A stretch of DNA of 64,000 nt from Tritrichomonas musculus (GCA_039105265.1 JAPFFF010000011.1:4774001-4838000), one strand, 5' to 3'. Numbered from the stretch's first letter, positions 1 to 9,277 are shown. Numbers and translations are program-made. The notes: a model not told the origin generated them from the letters alone.

Positions 1-1259
1 TGTCCACCATTCATATTCATAGCGTTTTGGCAGTACTCTAAGAATTCTGGATACTCATCTGTCGTTCCAAATGCTTTTGCAGGGATGTTTCCATAGCCTC
101 CACAGTTTAATTGAAATAGCTTAAATTGTGGATTCTTGAAGTAGGTATGATGAGTGTGCTTTTCAGGGAATAAACAAAATATTGAGTCAACAAAGCGAGG
201 AGTAATAGTACAGGTGGTTTTGCAATTTGGATTTTTTAGTCTATTTGTTGTAGTATATACAGAAAGGGTTTGTGTAGGAAATGTTAATGGATGAGTTGGG
301 TCAGCATATCTTTGAACGAGACTGGAATAAATATTATCTTCAATACCAAAGCATGGTATGATAGATGAGCATTCAGTAGTTTCATAACTGTTTACTTGGA
401 ATGTTCTGGGGTTTGCTGTAAGTGCTTTGTCTTTTATTTCCGTATACATTGTTATTGGTTCATTTATTGGAGTAAATTCATTCGTAATATTTGGTAAAGT
501 ATATTTTGATATTTCTTTATAGTTATTTTGCAAACATAGTTCTGGGCCCAAAGGACAGCATACCATTCCAGCACATGAGAAGAATAATCGAAGCTCTATC
601 TTGCCTGCGAAGGCTGGGAGGTATTTAATATTAGAGAGTGGTAAGAATCGTCTTAAATCTATCTTGAGATGAATTTTATATTTTTGTTCATACCATTTAA
701 TACCATTTCTCTCTTTCCAATCAACAATGAATCCTGTTCTACTTCCTGACTTACCATTCCATATATCTTTATGTCTGGCCTTAGAATATACATCTGCTCT
801 CTTTGTTGTTTCGTTGGCACAACAGGCTGTTAAAAATGATTCTTCACAACCAAAATTCTGTGTATAGATAGTAATGCCATTAGCCACGATTTCATATTTT
901 TCGACGGCATCTCTAGCATCTTTAAAGCCAAACCAAACTCTATTGAATTGATAATTATCATCTGTATTTTCTATTGGTTCAACCTCTTGTCCAGCAGCTT
1001 CTTTAATACTGACTTCCATATCAGCTCTAATAAATCCATTATATATGTCTGCTGTATTGTTTGTGTTTGGAGATATAATAGCAGTGGTATATGAGCCTTG
1101 GGGGATTGAAGGAGATGGAGAATATGATGTCTGGGGACTTATAGTATACTGTTTGTTGGTATCACTTAGGGCTATACAATTATCTACAATATCAAAATAT
1201 GATGCTATTTGGGTACATACTTCAGCTGATGTTCTGAGTTCAATCTCTGGATTAATCAT
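1..1259 (-). CDS. Maverick major capsid protein, C-terminus beyond window edge
   Basis: From an ATG at 1259 the minus strand stays open for about 419 codons to the first base of the window, so the gene continues to the left. The product starts MINPEIELRT and contains, near residue 130, a stretch with NGITIYTQNFG and paired cysteines (TACC), followed by alternating hydrophobic strands and SCAGMVCCPLG. Length, position beside the ATPase/integrase block and the many beta-type strands fit the double-jelly-roll major capsid protein of Mavericks, which builds the virus-like shell. The assignment rests on remembered family features and gene order, not on a search. The spacing to the next upstream gene is 26 bases. 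Confidence 0.65.
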   Translation of the reverse strand, partial: MINPEIELRTSAEVCTQIASYFDIVDNCIALSDTNKQYTISPQTSYSPSPSIPQGSYTTAIISPNTNNTADIYNGFIRADMEVSIKEAAGQEVEPIENTDDNYQFNRVWFGFKDARDAVEKYEIVANGITIYTQNFGCEESFLTACCANETTKRADVYSKARHKDIWNGKSGSRTGFIVDWKERNGIKWYEQKYKIHLKIDLRRFLPLSNIKYLPAFAGKIELRLFFSCAGMVCCPLGPELCLQNNYKEISKYTLPNITNEFTPINEPITMYTEIKDKALTANPRTFQVNSYETTECSSIIPCFGIEDNIYSSLVQRYADPTHPLTFPTQTLSVYTTTNRLKNPNCKTTCTITPRFVDSIFCLFPEKHTHHTYFKNPQFKLFQLNCGGYGNIPAKAFGTTDEYPEFLEYCQNAMNMNGG

Positions 1260-1285
1260 GGTGTTTTTATAAAAAAATAAAAACT

Positions 1286-1897
1286 TTATAACATATCAGA
1301 GAAAATATTATTCCTCCTTCTACGAATGACTTGAGGTTGAGGAGGAGGTGTTGGTGGTAGTTCTTCCTCTGGTTCTTCTTCTATATCATTGACAAAGTCA
1401 ACTTTGCCTGAAGTCAAATTAGGCTCTTGAATATATTGTGGCTGAGTATATTGGTAGTAGGGTTTGCTCATTTGTTTTTGCACCACTTCTTTTATCATCC
1501 TTTTTTGTTCTTTCTTTTCTCGTTTATTTTTTATTTCTTCCCCCAATAACTTTAGCTGATTTAATATTTCCATATTTATTGTAGGGTCATTGGCATAGCC
1601 AACTTCACTGGCTGAATTATTTGATTGCGGCTTAGTCCTTTCGATTTTTTTGGCAGAGCAGACCTTTCCCTGAGAGCAAGTGGGGAGAGGTTTGGTAGGC
1701 TCTTCTGCTGGCTCTTCTACTTCCTGCTCTTCTACCTGTGGTTCAGCTTGAGGTTTGGATAGGGGCTCTGTTCTTCTTTTCACAATATATTTATTCTCTT
1801 TTTTTGTAGGCAAGACATCCCACTCAGGGTCATCACGACCATTTAACCAGTTTTGTATTACTTGTAATCTCTTCGATCCAGTCAAATGTTTAGACAT
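1286..1897 (-). CDS. Maverick protein of unknown function, Pro/Glu-rich (203 aa)
   Basis: A complete minus-strand gene starting at an ATG in the context ATTTAAATGTC. The product is hydrophilic. It has a central acidic/proline-rich run (residues about 45-75, KPQAEPQVEEQEVEEP), a lysine-rich likely coiled segment (about 115-140), an acidic stretch EEEPEEELPPTPPPQPQ and a basic end (RRRRNN). No enzyme motif is visible. It lies between the major capsid gene and two paralogous small structural-type genes, so a virion or assembly role is plausible by position only. I do not recognise the family. Confidence 0.6.
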   Translation of the reverse strand: MSKHLTGSKRLQVIQNWLNGRDDPEWDVLPTKKENKYIVKRRTEPLSKPQAEPQVEEQEVEEPAEEPTKPLPTCSQGKVCSAKKIERTKPQSNNSASEVGYANDPTINMEILNQLKLLGEEIKNKREKKEQKRMIKEVVQKQMSKPYYQYTQPQYIQEPNLTSGKVDFVNDIEEEPEEELPPTPPPQPQVIRRRRNNIFSDML

Positions 1898-1961
1898 TTA
1901 AATAATATTAAAATCGCTTTCTTTGAGTTTTATTTGCTTTTTTGGAGTTTTTGGGAGTTTT

Positions 1962-2717
1962 TCACCTCCTTGCTTTTCTTCTTCTTCTCATGCCTCTTAT
2001 CATTCTATATCTTTTGCCTTGATATATTTTATAACCTGATGGTTTTCTTGAATAATGGATACGTGGATAATTTAAAGAATTTAGATAATAATTGGCTAAT
2101 AATTCATTATTTACGTCTCCTATTTTTTTCTCTAATTCTTTCTTCTTCTCTTTGTTGTCTATTCTCTCACTGCTCTCTCCTAGTGATTTTATTACTTTAG
2201 CTCCTACTTTAACATATTTATTGTCTGTTGCATTACCAATGGTTTCTGCAATTTCACCACCTCCTATGAGTAATTCAGTTTTATTATCCCATGCCCATTT
2301 CAATCTCTCTTTCATTTTATTTACGTGTTCATAATTATTTTTGGGTATTCCATCTGTCATTTTATTATATGCTTTTTTAAGCTTGTTTACAAATTTCCCT
2401 GCTATCCCTTCGGAATTATTTTGAGTTGTCATAGGGGGTGGCATAGGAGCTGGTGCTGGTGCTGGAGGCGGCATATAATGTGGGGTAGGAGGAGGTTCTT
2501 GGATTGGCTTGGGAGGAGCTGGAGTAGGAGTAGGAACTGGAACTGGTTTTTGGATTGGTTCTAGAGAAGGTCCTTGGGTGGGTTTTTTGCTAAAGAATTT
2601 GTTATATGTATTGCTCACAAGATTTGATATTTTATCACTTATCCCTCCTATTGGCTCTTCTGTACCATCACTTCGTAGGGTAGGAGCAGTACCCATCGTT
2701 AAAAATGGAATAGACAT
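1962..2717 (-). CDS. Maverick structural-type protein with C-terminal 'WxxNKxE' module (251 aa)
   Basis: Complete gene from ATG 2717 in the same ATTTAAATGTC start context as its downstream neighbour. After a short N-terminus there is a proline-rich linker (about residues 55-100, repeated PxPxP). The C-terminal half (about 140-250) holds KWAWDNKTELLIGGGEIAE, then a glycine/valine amphipathic stretch, a conserved SRKPSGYKIYQGKRYR segment and a very basic tail (RRRRKARR). The same module recurs in the neighbouring gene at 2740-3435, so the two look like an ancient tandem duplication. The basic tail and amphipathic helix suggest a minor capsid or DNA-condensing protein, comparable in type to adenoviral core or pVI proteins. 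That is inference only. Confidence 0.6.
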   Translation of the reverse strand: MSIPFLTMGTAPTLRSDGTEEPIGGISDKISNLVSNTYNKFFSKKPTQGPSLEPIQKPVPVPTPTPAPPKPIQEPPPTPHYMPPPAPAPAPMPPPMTTQNNSEGIAGKFVNKLKKAYNKMTDGIPKNNYEHVNKMKERLKWAWDNKTELLIGGGEIAETIGNATDNKYVKVGAKVIKSLGESSERIDNKEKKKELEKKIGDVNNELLANYYLNSLNYPRIHYSRKPSGYKIYQGKRYRMIRGMRRRRKARR

Positions 2718-2739
2718 TTAAATGAAGACAAAATTTAGC

Positions 2740-3435
2740 TTACCAATCATCCTTCTCAAACTTGTCATATGCTTCTCTTTGTCTTCTTACAGCTTCTTGT
2801 AGATCGGCCACAAATTGTTTATCTTGTTTCCAATTTCTAGCTTTTTCAGCTGCTGACATTTTTTTCTTTGGAGGTGATTCTTGTTTCTTTGGTAATGCTT
2901 TGGGAGGCGGGGATGGTTTTTTGGGAGGCGGGGATGGTTTTTTGGGAGGCGATTTTTTGGGTGATGATTTTTTATTTTCTGTCGTGGCTTCTTTTTGTTT
3001 TTGCTCTATTTGTTTCTTCAACTGATTTAATTTTTCATTGGCTTCATCAATATATTTATTTCTTCTTTGATACATTTTATATCTTGTTGGCTTCCTTCCA
3101 TAAAACATCCTTGGTACATCAGCGTAGGCTATATGTTTGTTTCCAAACATCCGAGCATTCCTTTCCTGAATTAATTGAGCCAACAATTTTTCCTGGCTGT
3201 TTTTATCATCAATTTGTCCTGCAGTTTTACCAACAACTCTTACAACATCAGCTGCTACATTCCATTTATTATTTCCAGTCGCTTCCCCAATTATATCACC
3301 TACATCTGCAGCTCCTTGTAAAATTTCTGCTTTATTATTATTAATCCAATTACCAATTTTTCCAAATATACTAACACCAGCATCTGAAGGGGTAGATGGA
3401 ATATATTTTCCAGAATCAATAGTTCCTGAAGGCAT
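2740..3435 (-). CDS. Maverick structural-type protein, paralogue of 1962-2717 (231 aa)
   Basis: Complete gene from ATG 3435, ending 22 bases before the next gene starts. The N-terminal part (about residues 25-125) carries the module shared with the neighbour: NWINNNKAEILQGAADVGD, a valine/glycine amphipathic stretch ending in GQIDDKN, and YGRKPTRYKMYQRR. The C-terminal half differs: a lysine-rich helix (about 130-150), then KKxPPKKPSP repeats (about 155-190), and a charged end. The module is therefore N-terminal here and C-terminal in the neighbour. A virion role is inferred from position and amphipathic character. Confidence 0.6.
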   Translation of the reverse strand: MPSGTIDSGKYIPSTPSDAGVSIFGKIGNWINNNKAEILQGAADVGDIIGEATGNNKWNVAADVVRVVGKTAGQIDDKNSQEKLLAQLIQERNARMFGNKHIAYADVPRMFYGRKPTRYKMYQRRNKYIDEANEKLNQLKKQIEQKQKEATTENKKSSPKKSPPKKPSPPPKKPSPPPKALPKKQESPPKKKMSAAEKARNWKQDKQFVADLQEAVRRQREAYDKFEKDDW

Positions 3436-3450
3436 TTATTGTGAAATAAA

Positions 3451-4305
3451 TCATTCAAAGTAATATTTGTTGGCTGTTATATTACAAATAAATTTGTCGT
3501 GAGGCTCACGATGCTGCAAATATTCCTTGACTGTTTTTTTGATATTTAGATTGTTATTCGTTTGTTGGAGCAATGATGTAAAATCTTCTTCTGAATATCC
3601 ACTATAGCATATAATATCGGTGGCCAATCTCTTTGCATTTATATGGACAAATCTAATGGTTTGGATAGCCATAATGCATGTAATATTATAGTGCCTAGTT
3701 TTTGTTAGTAGCCTTAAGAATTCAGTATTATTATGCGTCAATAAATCGCTCCCAGCACAGTCATCCAATATTATTAGAGTGTTATATGGATATGATGAAG
3801 TTTGATATTTTACTAGCTTGTTTGCTATATATACTATTCTATCATCTATTTCTTGAAGGGAGTGCTTGTTTATAAGCCGCTGCATTTCTTCATTTGTCTC
3901 TTTCATTTTTGATAATACATGCTTTACCATCGCATAATATTTTATCTTTCGCTTTAGATGTTTTTTCAAATAATCCATCAATTCTGCTTCGTTCAAATAT
4001 ATGATTGGTGTCTTGACATTTTGACTCATCGCCTCTGCAGTTTTGTCCATCTTACCGCTTGTGGAACAGAATACTATCTTCTGGTAGTAGGGATACTTAA
4101 ATAATCTCTCGGTAATTAAAATGTGTTTCCATATCCAATAACTTTTTCCAGCACCTGGTTTGCCTATCAAAAAATATATACCGTTCGTGCTAAATGGATA
4201 GGAAGGATGAATTGGTTTCATAAGTGCAGACTCTATTTCCTTTTGGTTTTTTCGCATGGTTTTTTGGATTAAAACTTCTACTTCTTTCATTATTTGTTTA
4301 GCCAT
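3451..4305 (-). CDS. Maverick genome-packaging ATPase (FtsK/HerA, A32-like; 284 aa)
   Basis: P-loop ATPase that in Mavericks and related viruses drives DNA into the preformed capsid. Walker A is GKPGAGKS at residues 48-55, preceded by a hydrophobic strand (GIYFLI). Walker B is LIILDDC near residues 178-184. A later strand-plus-polar sensor segment reads ITCIMAIQT. The length is normal for the group. Start ATG 4305 lies 10 bases from the end of the integrase gene, so the two may be co-transcribed. Assignment is strong from motifs and context. Confidence 0.88.
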   Translation of the reverse strand: MAKQIMKEVEVLIQKTMRKNQKEIESALMKPIHPSYPFSTNGIYFLIGKPGAGKSYWIWKHILITERLFKYPYYQKIVFCSTSGKMDKTAEAMSQNVKTPIIYLNEAELMDYLKKHLKRKIKYYAMVKHVLSKMKETNEEMQRLINKHSLQEIDDRIVYIANKLVKYQTSSYPYNTLIILDDCAGSDLLTHNNTEFLRLLTKTRHYNITCIMAIQTIRFVHINAKRLATDIICYSGYSEEDFTSLLQQTNNNLNIKKTVKEYLQHREPHDKFICNITANKYYFE

Positions 4306-4315
4306 TTATTGTTGG

Positions 4316-5425
4316 TTAAATCCATTTTTTAATGTTTGATGGGATATTTTTTTGTTTGCTCCAATAATCCATTTCAAGATTTGATAATTTAGTTGGGGCT
4401 CCTTCTCGTAAATTTTTGGCTGGAATAACATCTTCTGTCCCTTCACTATATTTAATTTTATATTTATTCTTAGCTGCATCGTAGGATATAATTTTATCCA
4501 CAATACCTCTCTTGCCTCCCTTTAGTGTCTGAGCAAGAGGCACTTCTGCCCCGGGGCCCTTCAGGCCCTTATTTTTATTCTGTGTTTTTATCAATCTATA
4601 TCCCGGCAACTTATCTATCGATTCATCTTTGGACTTAACAATAAATTGATTTCCAGCTTTTGAATCAACAATATAAGCCTCCTTGCTGACTCTATTTCTT
4701 CGCTTCGAAAATGGTTCCTTGGCTTGTATAATTCTCACCCTGTCGTTAGGCTGAAAGTCATATGGATTTATTTGTGATTTAGTATTAATATATTCTTTTT
4801 CATCTTTTTCTGTCATTTCGTTTGGTATTTTATAGTCCAACGATCGGTGAGGGGATTTATTGTAGGAATCTATTAATCCCTTCATTTCTTGTTCTCCAAT
4901 AAATCTATTCTCTCCTACCATATCTCTAATAGTTCTCATGAATCTATTTATGATGCCTAGTACATTATGATTATTGTCTTCCGTAGTATTGTATATAATA
5001 TTTTTTGCCTTCATTATTTGCAAAACATCATTGGACAAATAGGCGGCATCCTGGTCAGAAGTAATAGAATAAACATTTGGTTCGTCTACTAAAAATTGAT
5101 TTAATGCTCTAGCTACTTCTTTTGCTCCCTTCCCTCTCATCGCATAACAAAAAGCCTTCCTGGTATTGATATTTATAAACATCAGATAATTCAAACCATC
5201 TTTTGTTTTGTCATTTATGAAAGTATCCATTTGATATCCTCCTGAGTGTTTTGAATATATATTCATAAATTTTGCCTTTGGTACTTTAACATCATGAACT
5301 ATATTCTTCAAATAATTTAATGCTGCCTCTTCTGTAAATCCATATCGTTTTGCAAGAGGAACAAATTTTGATGGTGTTTTCCACGGAAACTTTTTATATA
5401 ACTCCTCTATTGTTTTGTAAGTCAT
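4316..5425 (-). CDS. Maverick integrase (retroviral-type rve fold) with chromodomain-like tail (369 aa)
   Basis: DDE-family integrase that inserts the element and makes its short target duplication. After an N-terminal helical/zinc-finger-like part, the core begins at SGGYQMDTF (about residue 61) and continues with the strand YLMFININTRKAF, then SITSDQDAAYL (about 120-130) and the helix HNVLGIINRFMRTIRD (about 153-168), the arrangement of Maverick and Ginger-type integrases. The C-terminal part has a small barrel (RVRIIQAK, about 240) and a chromodomain-like segment (IISYDAAKNKYKIKYSEG, about 315-335), known from Maverick integrases. Gene order next to the packaging ATPase supports the call. 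Confidence 0.9.
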   Translation of the reverse strand: MTYKTIEELYKKFPWKTPSKFVPLAKRYGFTEEAALNYLKNIVHDVKVPKAKFMNIYSKHSGGYQMDTFINDKTKDGLNYLMFININTRKAFCYAMRGKGAKEVARALNQFLVDEPNVYSITSDQDAAYLSNDVLQIMKAKNIIYNTTEDNNHNVLGIINRFMRTIRDMVGENRFIGEQEMKGLIDSYNKSPHRSLDYKIPNEMTEKDEKEYINTKSQINPYDFQPNDRVRIIQAKEPFSKRRNRVSKEAYIVDSKAGNQFIVKSKDESIDKLPGYRLIKTQNKNKGLKGPGAEVPLAQTLKGGKRGIVDKIISYDAAKNKYKIKYSEGTEDVIPAKNLREGAPTKLSNLEMDYWSKQKNIPSNIKKWI

Positions 5426-5452
5426 TGTTTTGAAAAAAAAATAAACCCTCAG

Positions 5453-6514
5453 TTAATATAACATTTTACGGTAAGGGAAGAATATCATTTCGATAGAAAA
5501 GCTTTCGCTTCTCGGTATTTTTACTGGTATATCTTTATGTCGACCAGAATATAGTTCGATCCAGAATCGTTGGTCAGTTGAGTTCAGCTTAAAGTATTTT
5601 ATGGGGTTGAAGTATATTGTTGTGTTTCCAACATATCCTTGATTTGATTGGTCCCCGAAGGATGAATAAATTTTACATGAATGCCTATCCCATACATTAT
5701 AAAAATTGACTTCTCTAAGCCATTTAAATTTATAGTTATTATGATAATTTGCCCCTTGGTCTGTCTCTCCACTAATATTAAACACATCTTCGAAATCATA
5801 TTTTCGGTCTATCAATCCAAAATCTTGAACGGTTCGATGAGGAAAATCAATTGATATGTCAATATAAAATGGACTCTTCTTATCATAATTATGTCGAGAT
5901 AAAATTCTTTCCAAATATGTTTTTCTCCTATAATCATAGAATCCATCAGCCATGACATCAAGCTCAGTTGAAAGGCCATAAGGGTCTTCACTAAATCTTG
6001 GCTTGTCTTTATACTTAGCTTTCTCTTCTTCTGTTTTTGCCTTCGCCAAATTGTCTTCAATCTCTTGATTATATTTTTTCATTTCGGCCCATAGATATTC
6101 ATATAATACGTGTCCAAAACCACCGAAATCATCCTTCTCACTCATCCACATTAAAACATTTACTTCAACCATAGATTTCCTTGCAGCAGGTATACTTATA
6201 TACGCTGAGTGGTCATATAAGTTTGGGTCATCTGATTTTGGAGGAGGAGTGGCATATTTATTGTAGTCCTCTTTGTAGTATTTCCTAACTTTAATTTTAA
6301 ATTCTAGCCTTCTCTTTCTAGCTAACATAAATATATTTCTAACACCAATAATAGACTCACCACGATTAGATGTGCACCATTCTTGTGGAAAATTAAAATA
6401 ATAACGATTAAATTTCGCAGGGTCTCTTTCTCCATCTTCCAGAAAGAAAGCGTGCTCCATAGGGATTGGTGTTTGTTCTTCAGCTGGATTGAGCGTCGGG
6501 TACATTTCAATCAT
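5453..6514 (-). CDS. Maverick probable minor capsid (penton-type) protein (353 aa)
   Basis: I place the start at ATG 6514 (MIEMYPTLNPAEEQ); the frame is open a little further upstream without another ATG. The product is rich in predicted beta strands and aromatic residues and lacks enzymatic motifs: for example NRYYFNFPQEW (about 50-60), a central acidic helical insertion with many lysines (about 140-170), and a C-terminal run of strands ending FSIEMIFFPYRKMLY. As the outermost gene of the element next to the integrase, a single-jelly-roll minor capsid protein is the most likely role. I give this on context and composition only. Confidence 0.5.
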   Translation of the reverse strand: MIEMYPTLNPAEEQTPIPMEHAFFLEDGERDPAKFNRYYFNFPQEWCTSNRGESIIGVRNIFMLARKRRLEFKIKVRKYYKEDYNKYATPPPKSDDPNLYDHSAYISIPAARKSMVEVNVLMWMSEKDDFGGFGHVLYEYLWAEMKKYNQEIEDNLAKAKTEEEKAKYKDKPRFSEDPYGLSTELDVMADGFYDYRRKTYLERILSRHNYDKKSPFYIDISIDFPHRTVQDFGLIDRKYDFEDVFNISGETDQGANYHNNYKFKWLREVNFYNVWDRHSCKIYSSFGDQSNQGYVGNTTIYFNPIKYFKLNSTDQRFWIELYSGRHKDIPVKIPRSESFSIEMIFFPYRKMLY

Positions 6515-6702
6515 TATAAAACAACTTCTTGATTCGAAGGGATATCTTAACAAAAAATGGTTGGGATTTCTTGACGGAACGTTAAGAAATCACGCCATTT
6601 ATATATACTACTACATATAATAAAAAAGATTCTATATTAGCGAACGACATTAGGAGTGAGCCTCCCTAGGTGTTTAGATATATAGCCCGAAGGTAATCTG
6701 AG
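6515..6702. other. Non-coding flank at the Maverick right end
   Basis: No gene is seen. The stretch holds TATATACTACT (6602-6612), which is AGTAGTATATA on the minus strand, the candidate element terminus. From 6640 onward the base composition shifts abruptly from AT-rich to GC-rich. Confidence 0.4.
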
Positions 6703-7043
6703 CCCCCCAAGCGGGGGGGACGAGAGGGGGGGAGAGAACAAAAAAGAAAAAGATTTTGCGTAAGCAAAAGAGGGGGGATGCATGCTGGGCTTTAGCCCAG
6801 ACCATCCGGGGGATATGCCCCCGGTGGGATTTATCCCACAAATTCATTTAGGTCGATTTTTTTGGGCTAAAATAATTTTGATAACGAGACGATAAAAGTA
6901 TGAGTTTGGATTTTTTTTGCTGCGAACTTTTTGAATGTGGGGGCCTTTTGAGGGGGTCCAGGGGTGCGAACCCCTGGAGTAGTGGGGTGCGGAGCCTCTG
7001 CGGAGCCCCCAAGTATAGGCTTGGCGGTAGCGGAGCCTATACT
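6703..7043. repeat. Cluster of GC-rich hairpins
   Basis: Seven inverted repeats stand out in an otherwise AT-rich genome: C6/G6 around AAGC (6703-6718); TTTTGC/GCAAAA around GTAA (6754-6769); CTGGGC/GCCCAG around TTTA (6785-6800); CCGGGGG/CCCCCGG around ATATG (6806-6824); GTGGGAT/ATCCCAC (6824-6839); a 9-bp arm TCCAGGGGT with loop GCGA (6957-6978); and a 10-bp arm AGTATAGGCT with its complement 12 bases on (7012-7043). Such arrays occur in intergenic and terminal regions of large DNA viruses and virus-like elements. Their function here is unknown. Confidence 0.75.
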
Positions 7044-7052
7044 ATACTACTA

Positions 7053-7706
7053 ATGAGTTTGATATGTGAATTAAATGAATATTTTTTTAAAATAAAACCA
7101 ATGACACGGAACACAATGTTATACGATCATGTGCATGAAGGTATAGATATAACGTCTGTAAATGATTTCAATGACGATGACGATCAATTGAAACAACAAC
7201 CAGAACAAGTTGATCCAATACCGACTATAGAAGAATTCATAGATCCATCATATTTACGATAGCAGATGTTTGATGAAATACCTGAACGAGTATACACTAT
7301 ACATTGTGAAGGTTACTTCAATAAGAACGGCAATCCATTAGATGATGAAACAACGATTAAATACCTCACTAGTAGAGATCCTGTTGATATCGATGATAAT
7401 ATAGAACTTTGTGATTTAATCGATTATAGGGATTATGATGATGATTATCATTGTAAGAACCATAACAAGTATGATTTACGTAAGATTACTAAGCAAATTA
7501 GATACAAGAAGTTCATCTGTGAAGCACCAATCGATTCTGGTAAATCGACAGCGATTCATAAATTGATATCATCACATAAAACAGAGGAGTTTATGGTTAT
7601 AGTTCCAACAGTGAATATCGCTGAAGAGTTCTATACCAAACTGAGCAATATGAATGTTAAGCCCATACGGTTGGGTGTTAATGATAATGCGTTTAATAAG
7701 TTGATT
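7053..7706 (+). pseudogene. Broken helicase-like gene relic of a virus-like element
   Basis: The stretch begins at an ATG just after TACTACTA and encodes an acidic N-terminal part (VNDFNDDDDQ), then a Walker-A-like segment APIDSGKSTAIH and a following strand FMVIVPTVNIAEEF, as in superfamily-2 helicases of the type found in origin-binding or replication proteins of large DNA viruses. It is clearly broken, with at least two breaks including loss of the C-terminal part. It sits beside the hairpin cluster, so both probably come from one old virus-like insertion distinct from the Maverick to its left. Family identity beyond helicase-like is not certain. Confidence 0.5.
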
Positions 7707-7796
7707 ATTTTTTTTTTTACCGTAAATGAAGACATGGCCACACGACCGTTCATTTTCATTTTTAAAATTTGTTTTTACATTTATGTCGCCAAATAA

Positions 7797-8209
7797 ACGT
7801 GATATGATGATTTAAACCAAATGATTAACGGATATAAAGCATTTGCAGTGTTCTAAGCCTGATATTTTCAGAAGTCTTTGATCACCTTATTTAGATGATC
7901 AAAAAGTTTACTACCATGATAAATCTGCTTTTTATGCTCAAAAATTCAAAATTTGGTCTAAAAAATAAATTTATCCTTGTTAATAGTGGAAAAAGCCTGA
8001 AAACATTATAAACAAAAATTAAAAAAGATAAAACTCCTAAAGGTGAAATTTTAATTCAATTTTGACCAGAAGAGTCTGATTGTTTTTGATTCAAATGTTT
8101 TGGTTCCAATATTCTCATTATAACGTAATAATACACCTCAATGAAAAAATAACGTATAGTATACTTTTTATAAAACATTATTAACGTTAGTTTTTTATTC
8201 TGTTCATTT
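7797..8209. other. AT-rich stretch without a recognised gene
   Basis: No open frame of note. It contains short plus-strand protein-like fragments (such as DQKVYYHDKSAFYAQ) that may be the decayed N-terminal part of the transposase relic that follows, but I cannot show it. Confidence 0.3.
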
Positions 8210-9170
8210 ATTATGAAAGACGAGACAAGGAACAACCTCGATTTGATTGAAGCGAGCTCTTCATTTAAAATAGTATCTGAAGAAATACAAAATTGGAGGT
8301 ACAAAGCTGCCAAAACTGTCGAAATACAGCCAGAGAATTCTTAGTGTGACTATAGAAATCTGGCTGTTTTATTAATCTAATTGAGAGAATTCAAATATTC
8401 CAAAAAATGATGAAAGAATTCAGCTTAATGTCTGACAATGCTCAATACTTCTTTATCAGGTTTACTAATCAATCAAACCCTGCACATTTTATGTTATTAA
8501 ATATAAAGAAGACTATTACTGTAAGAGTAAGCAAACCATATATTGATAGCTGGAATCTAGAACAGGATATTTATTAGATACAACTTTGAAATTGATGCAG
8601 CATTATGTTGTATCAATTCCCACAGTTGTTATCAACAACGTTGGCCTCCTACTGGGGTTTTCTTTTGGACTTATCGAAGACTCAGAAATTTATAACAGTT
8701 TTTTCAATTATTTTGAAAAAAAATATGATTTCAAAATTACAGATTATTTAAATGTTTGAGAATCAGACCAAGGAACAGGCTTGCGAAAAGCTGCGAAAGA
8801 ACAAGGCATGATACACTTAACGTTGGGAAAAAGCGCTTTTCTGAACAAATTGGGAATCTGATTTCTGTTTCAAGTAATCAAAACTTTGAAGAATTGAAAA
8901 AGTTATATACTGACTTGTGGCTTTATATCACTGATGAAAAACTTCTTTCAAATCTTGAAAATAAATTTAAACCAGGTTGAGCTCACATTCAAAACACAAA
9001 ACAAAGTTGAAATATTTAATGAAGCTAAATGTGACGAGATTTCAAGGTTGAGGAAAAAATCATATCAGATTCCCTCCTGCACCAATCATCTCGAAAGCAC
9101 ACATGGCCACATGAATGGGTTGATTCCAAGATGCAATGCTTTTTGGCCATCTTTACATAGAATTTGAAGA
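8210..9170 (+). mobile_element. Decayed MULE-type DNA transposon (transposase relic)
   Basis: Several frames of the plus strand carry transposase-like peptides in the order expected of Mutator-like transposases: an N-terminal helix (NNLDLIEASSSFKIVSEEI, near 8235-8290); GFSFGLIEDSEIYNSFF near 8657-8705; ESDQGTGLRKAAKEQG near 8759-8806, where the aspartate of SDQG corresponds to a catalytic acidic residue; and CTNHLESTHGHMNG near 9079-9120, resembling the late conserved N-x-x-E segment with its flanking histidines. In-frame stops interrupt it at several points (for example the TGA at 8757-8759 just before ESDQG), so it is inactive. I did not find terminal inverted repeats or a 9-bp target duplication. 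Confidence 0.5.
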
Positions 9171-9277
9171 AGTTACAAAATTTTGATTCATATTAAAAAC
9201 AAAAACTACTCATTTTACGAACGAAAAATTATAAACAAATGCCAAAATAAGCAAGTTGATATTATGCGCAAGTCCAG

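Larger units (their letters stand above)
1..6612 (-). mobile_element. Maverick/Polinton element, right part (left part outside window)
   Basis: Seven tightly packed minus-strand genes, 10-65 bases apart, encode a set diagnostic of Maverick/Polintons: double-jelly-roll-type major capsid protein, A32/FtsK-like packaging ATPase, retroviral-type integrase with a chromodomain-like tail, a probable minor capsid protein and three structural-looking proteins. DNA polymerase B and the protease are not seen and would lie left of the window. The right end is placed provisionally at 6612, where AGTAGTATATA (minus strand) follows the last gene. The true end could be further right. The visible part looks whole, with open reading frames throughout, so insertion was probably recent. 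Family assignment is firm; the end point is an inference. Confidence 0.88.

Noticed and set aside
1045-1272. 75-codon plus-strand open frame
   Set aside because: Lies opposite the major capsid gene; shadow frame.
8056-8313. 85-codon minus-strand open frame
   Set aside because: Opposite to transposase-like plus-strand peptides; better explained as a shadow of the MULE relic.
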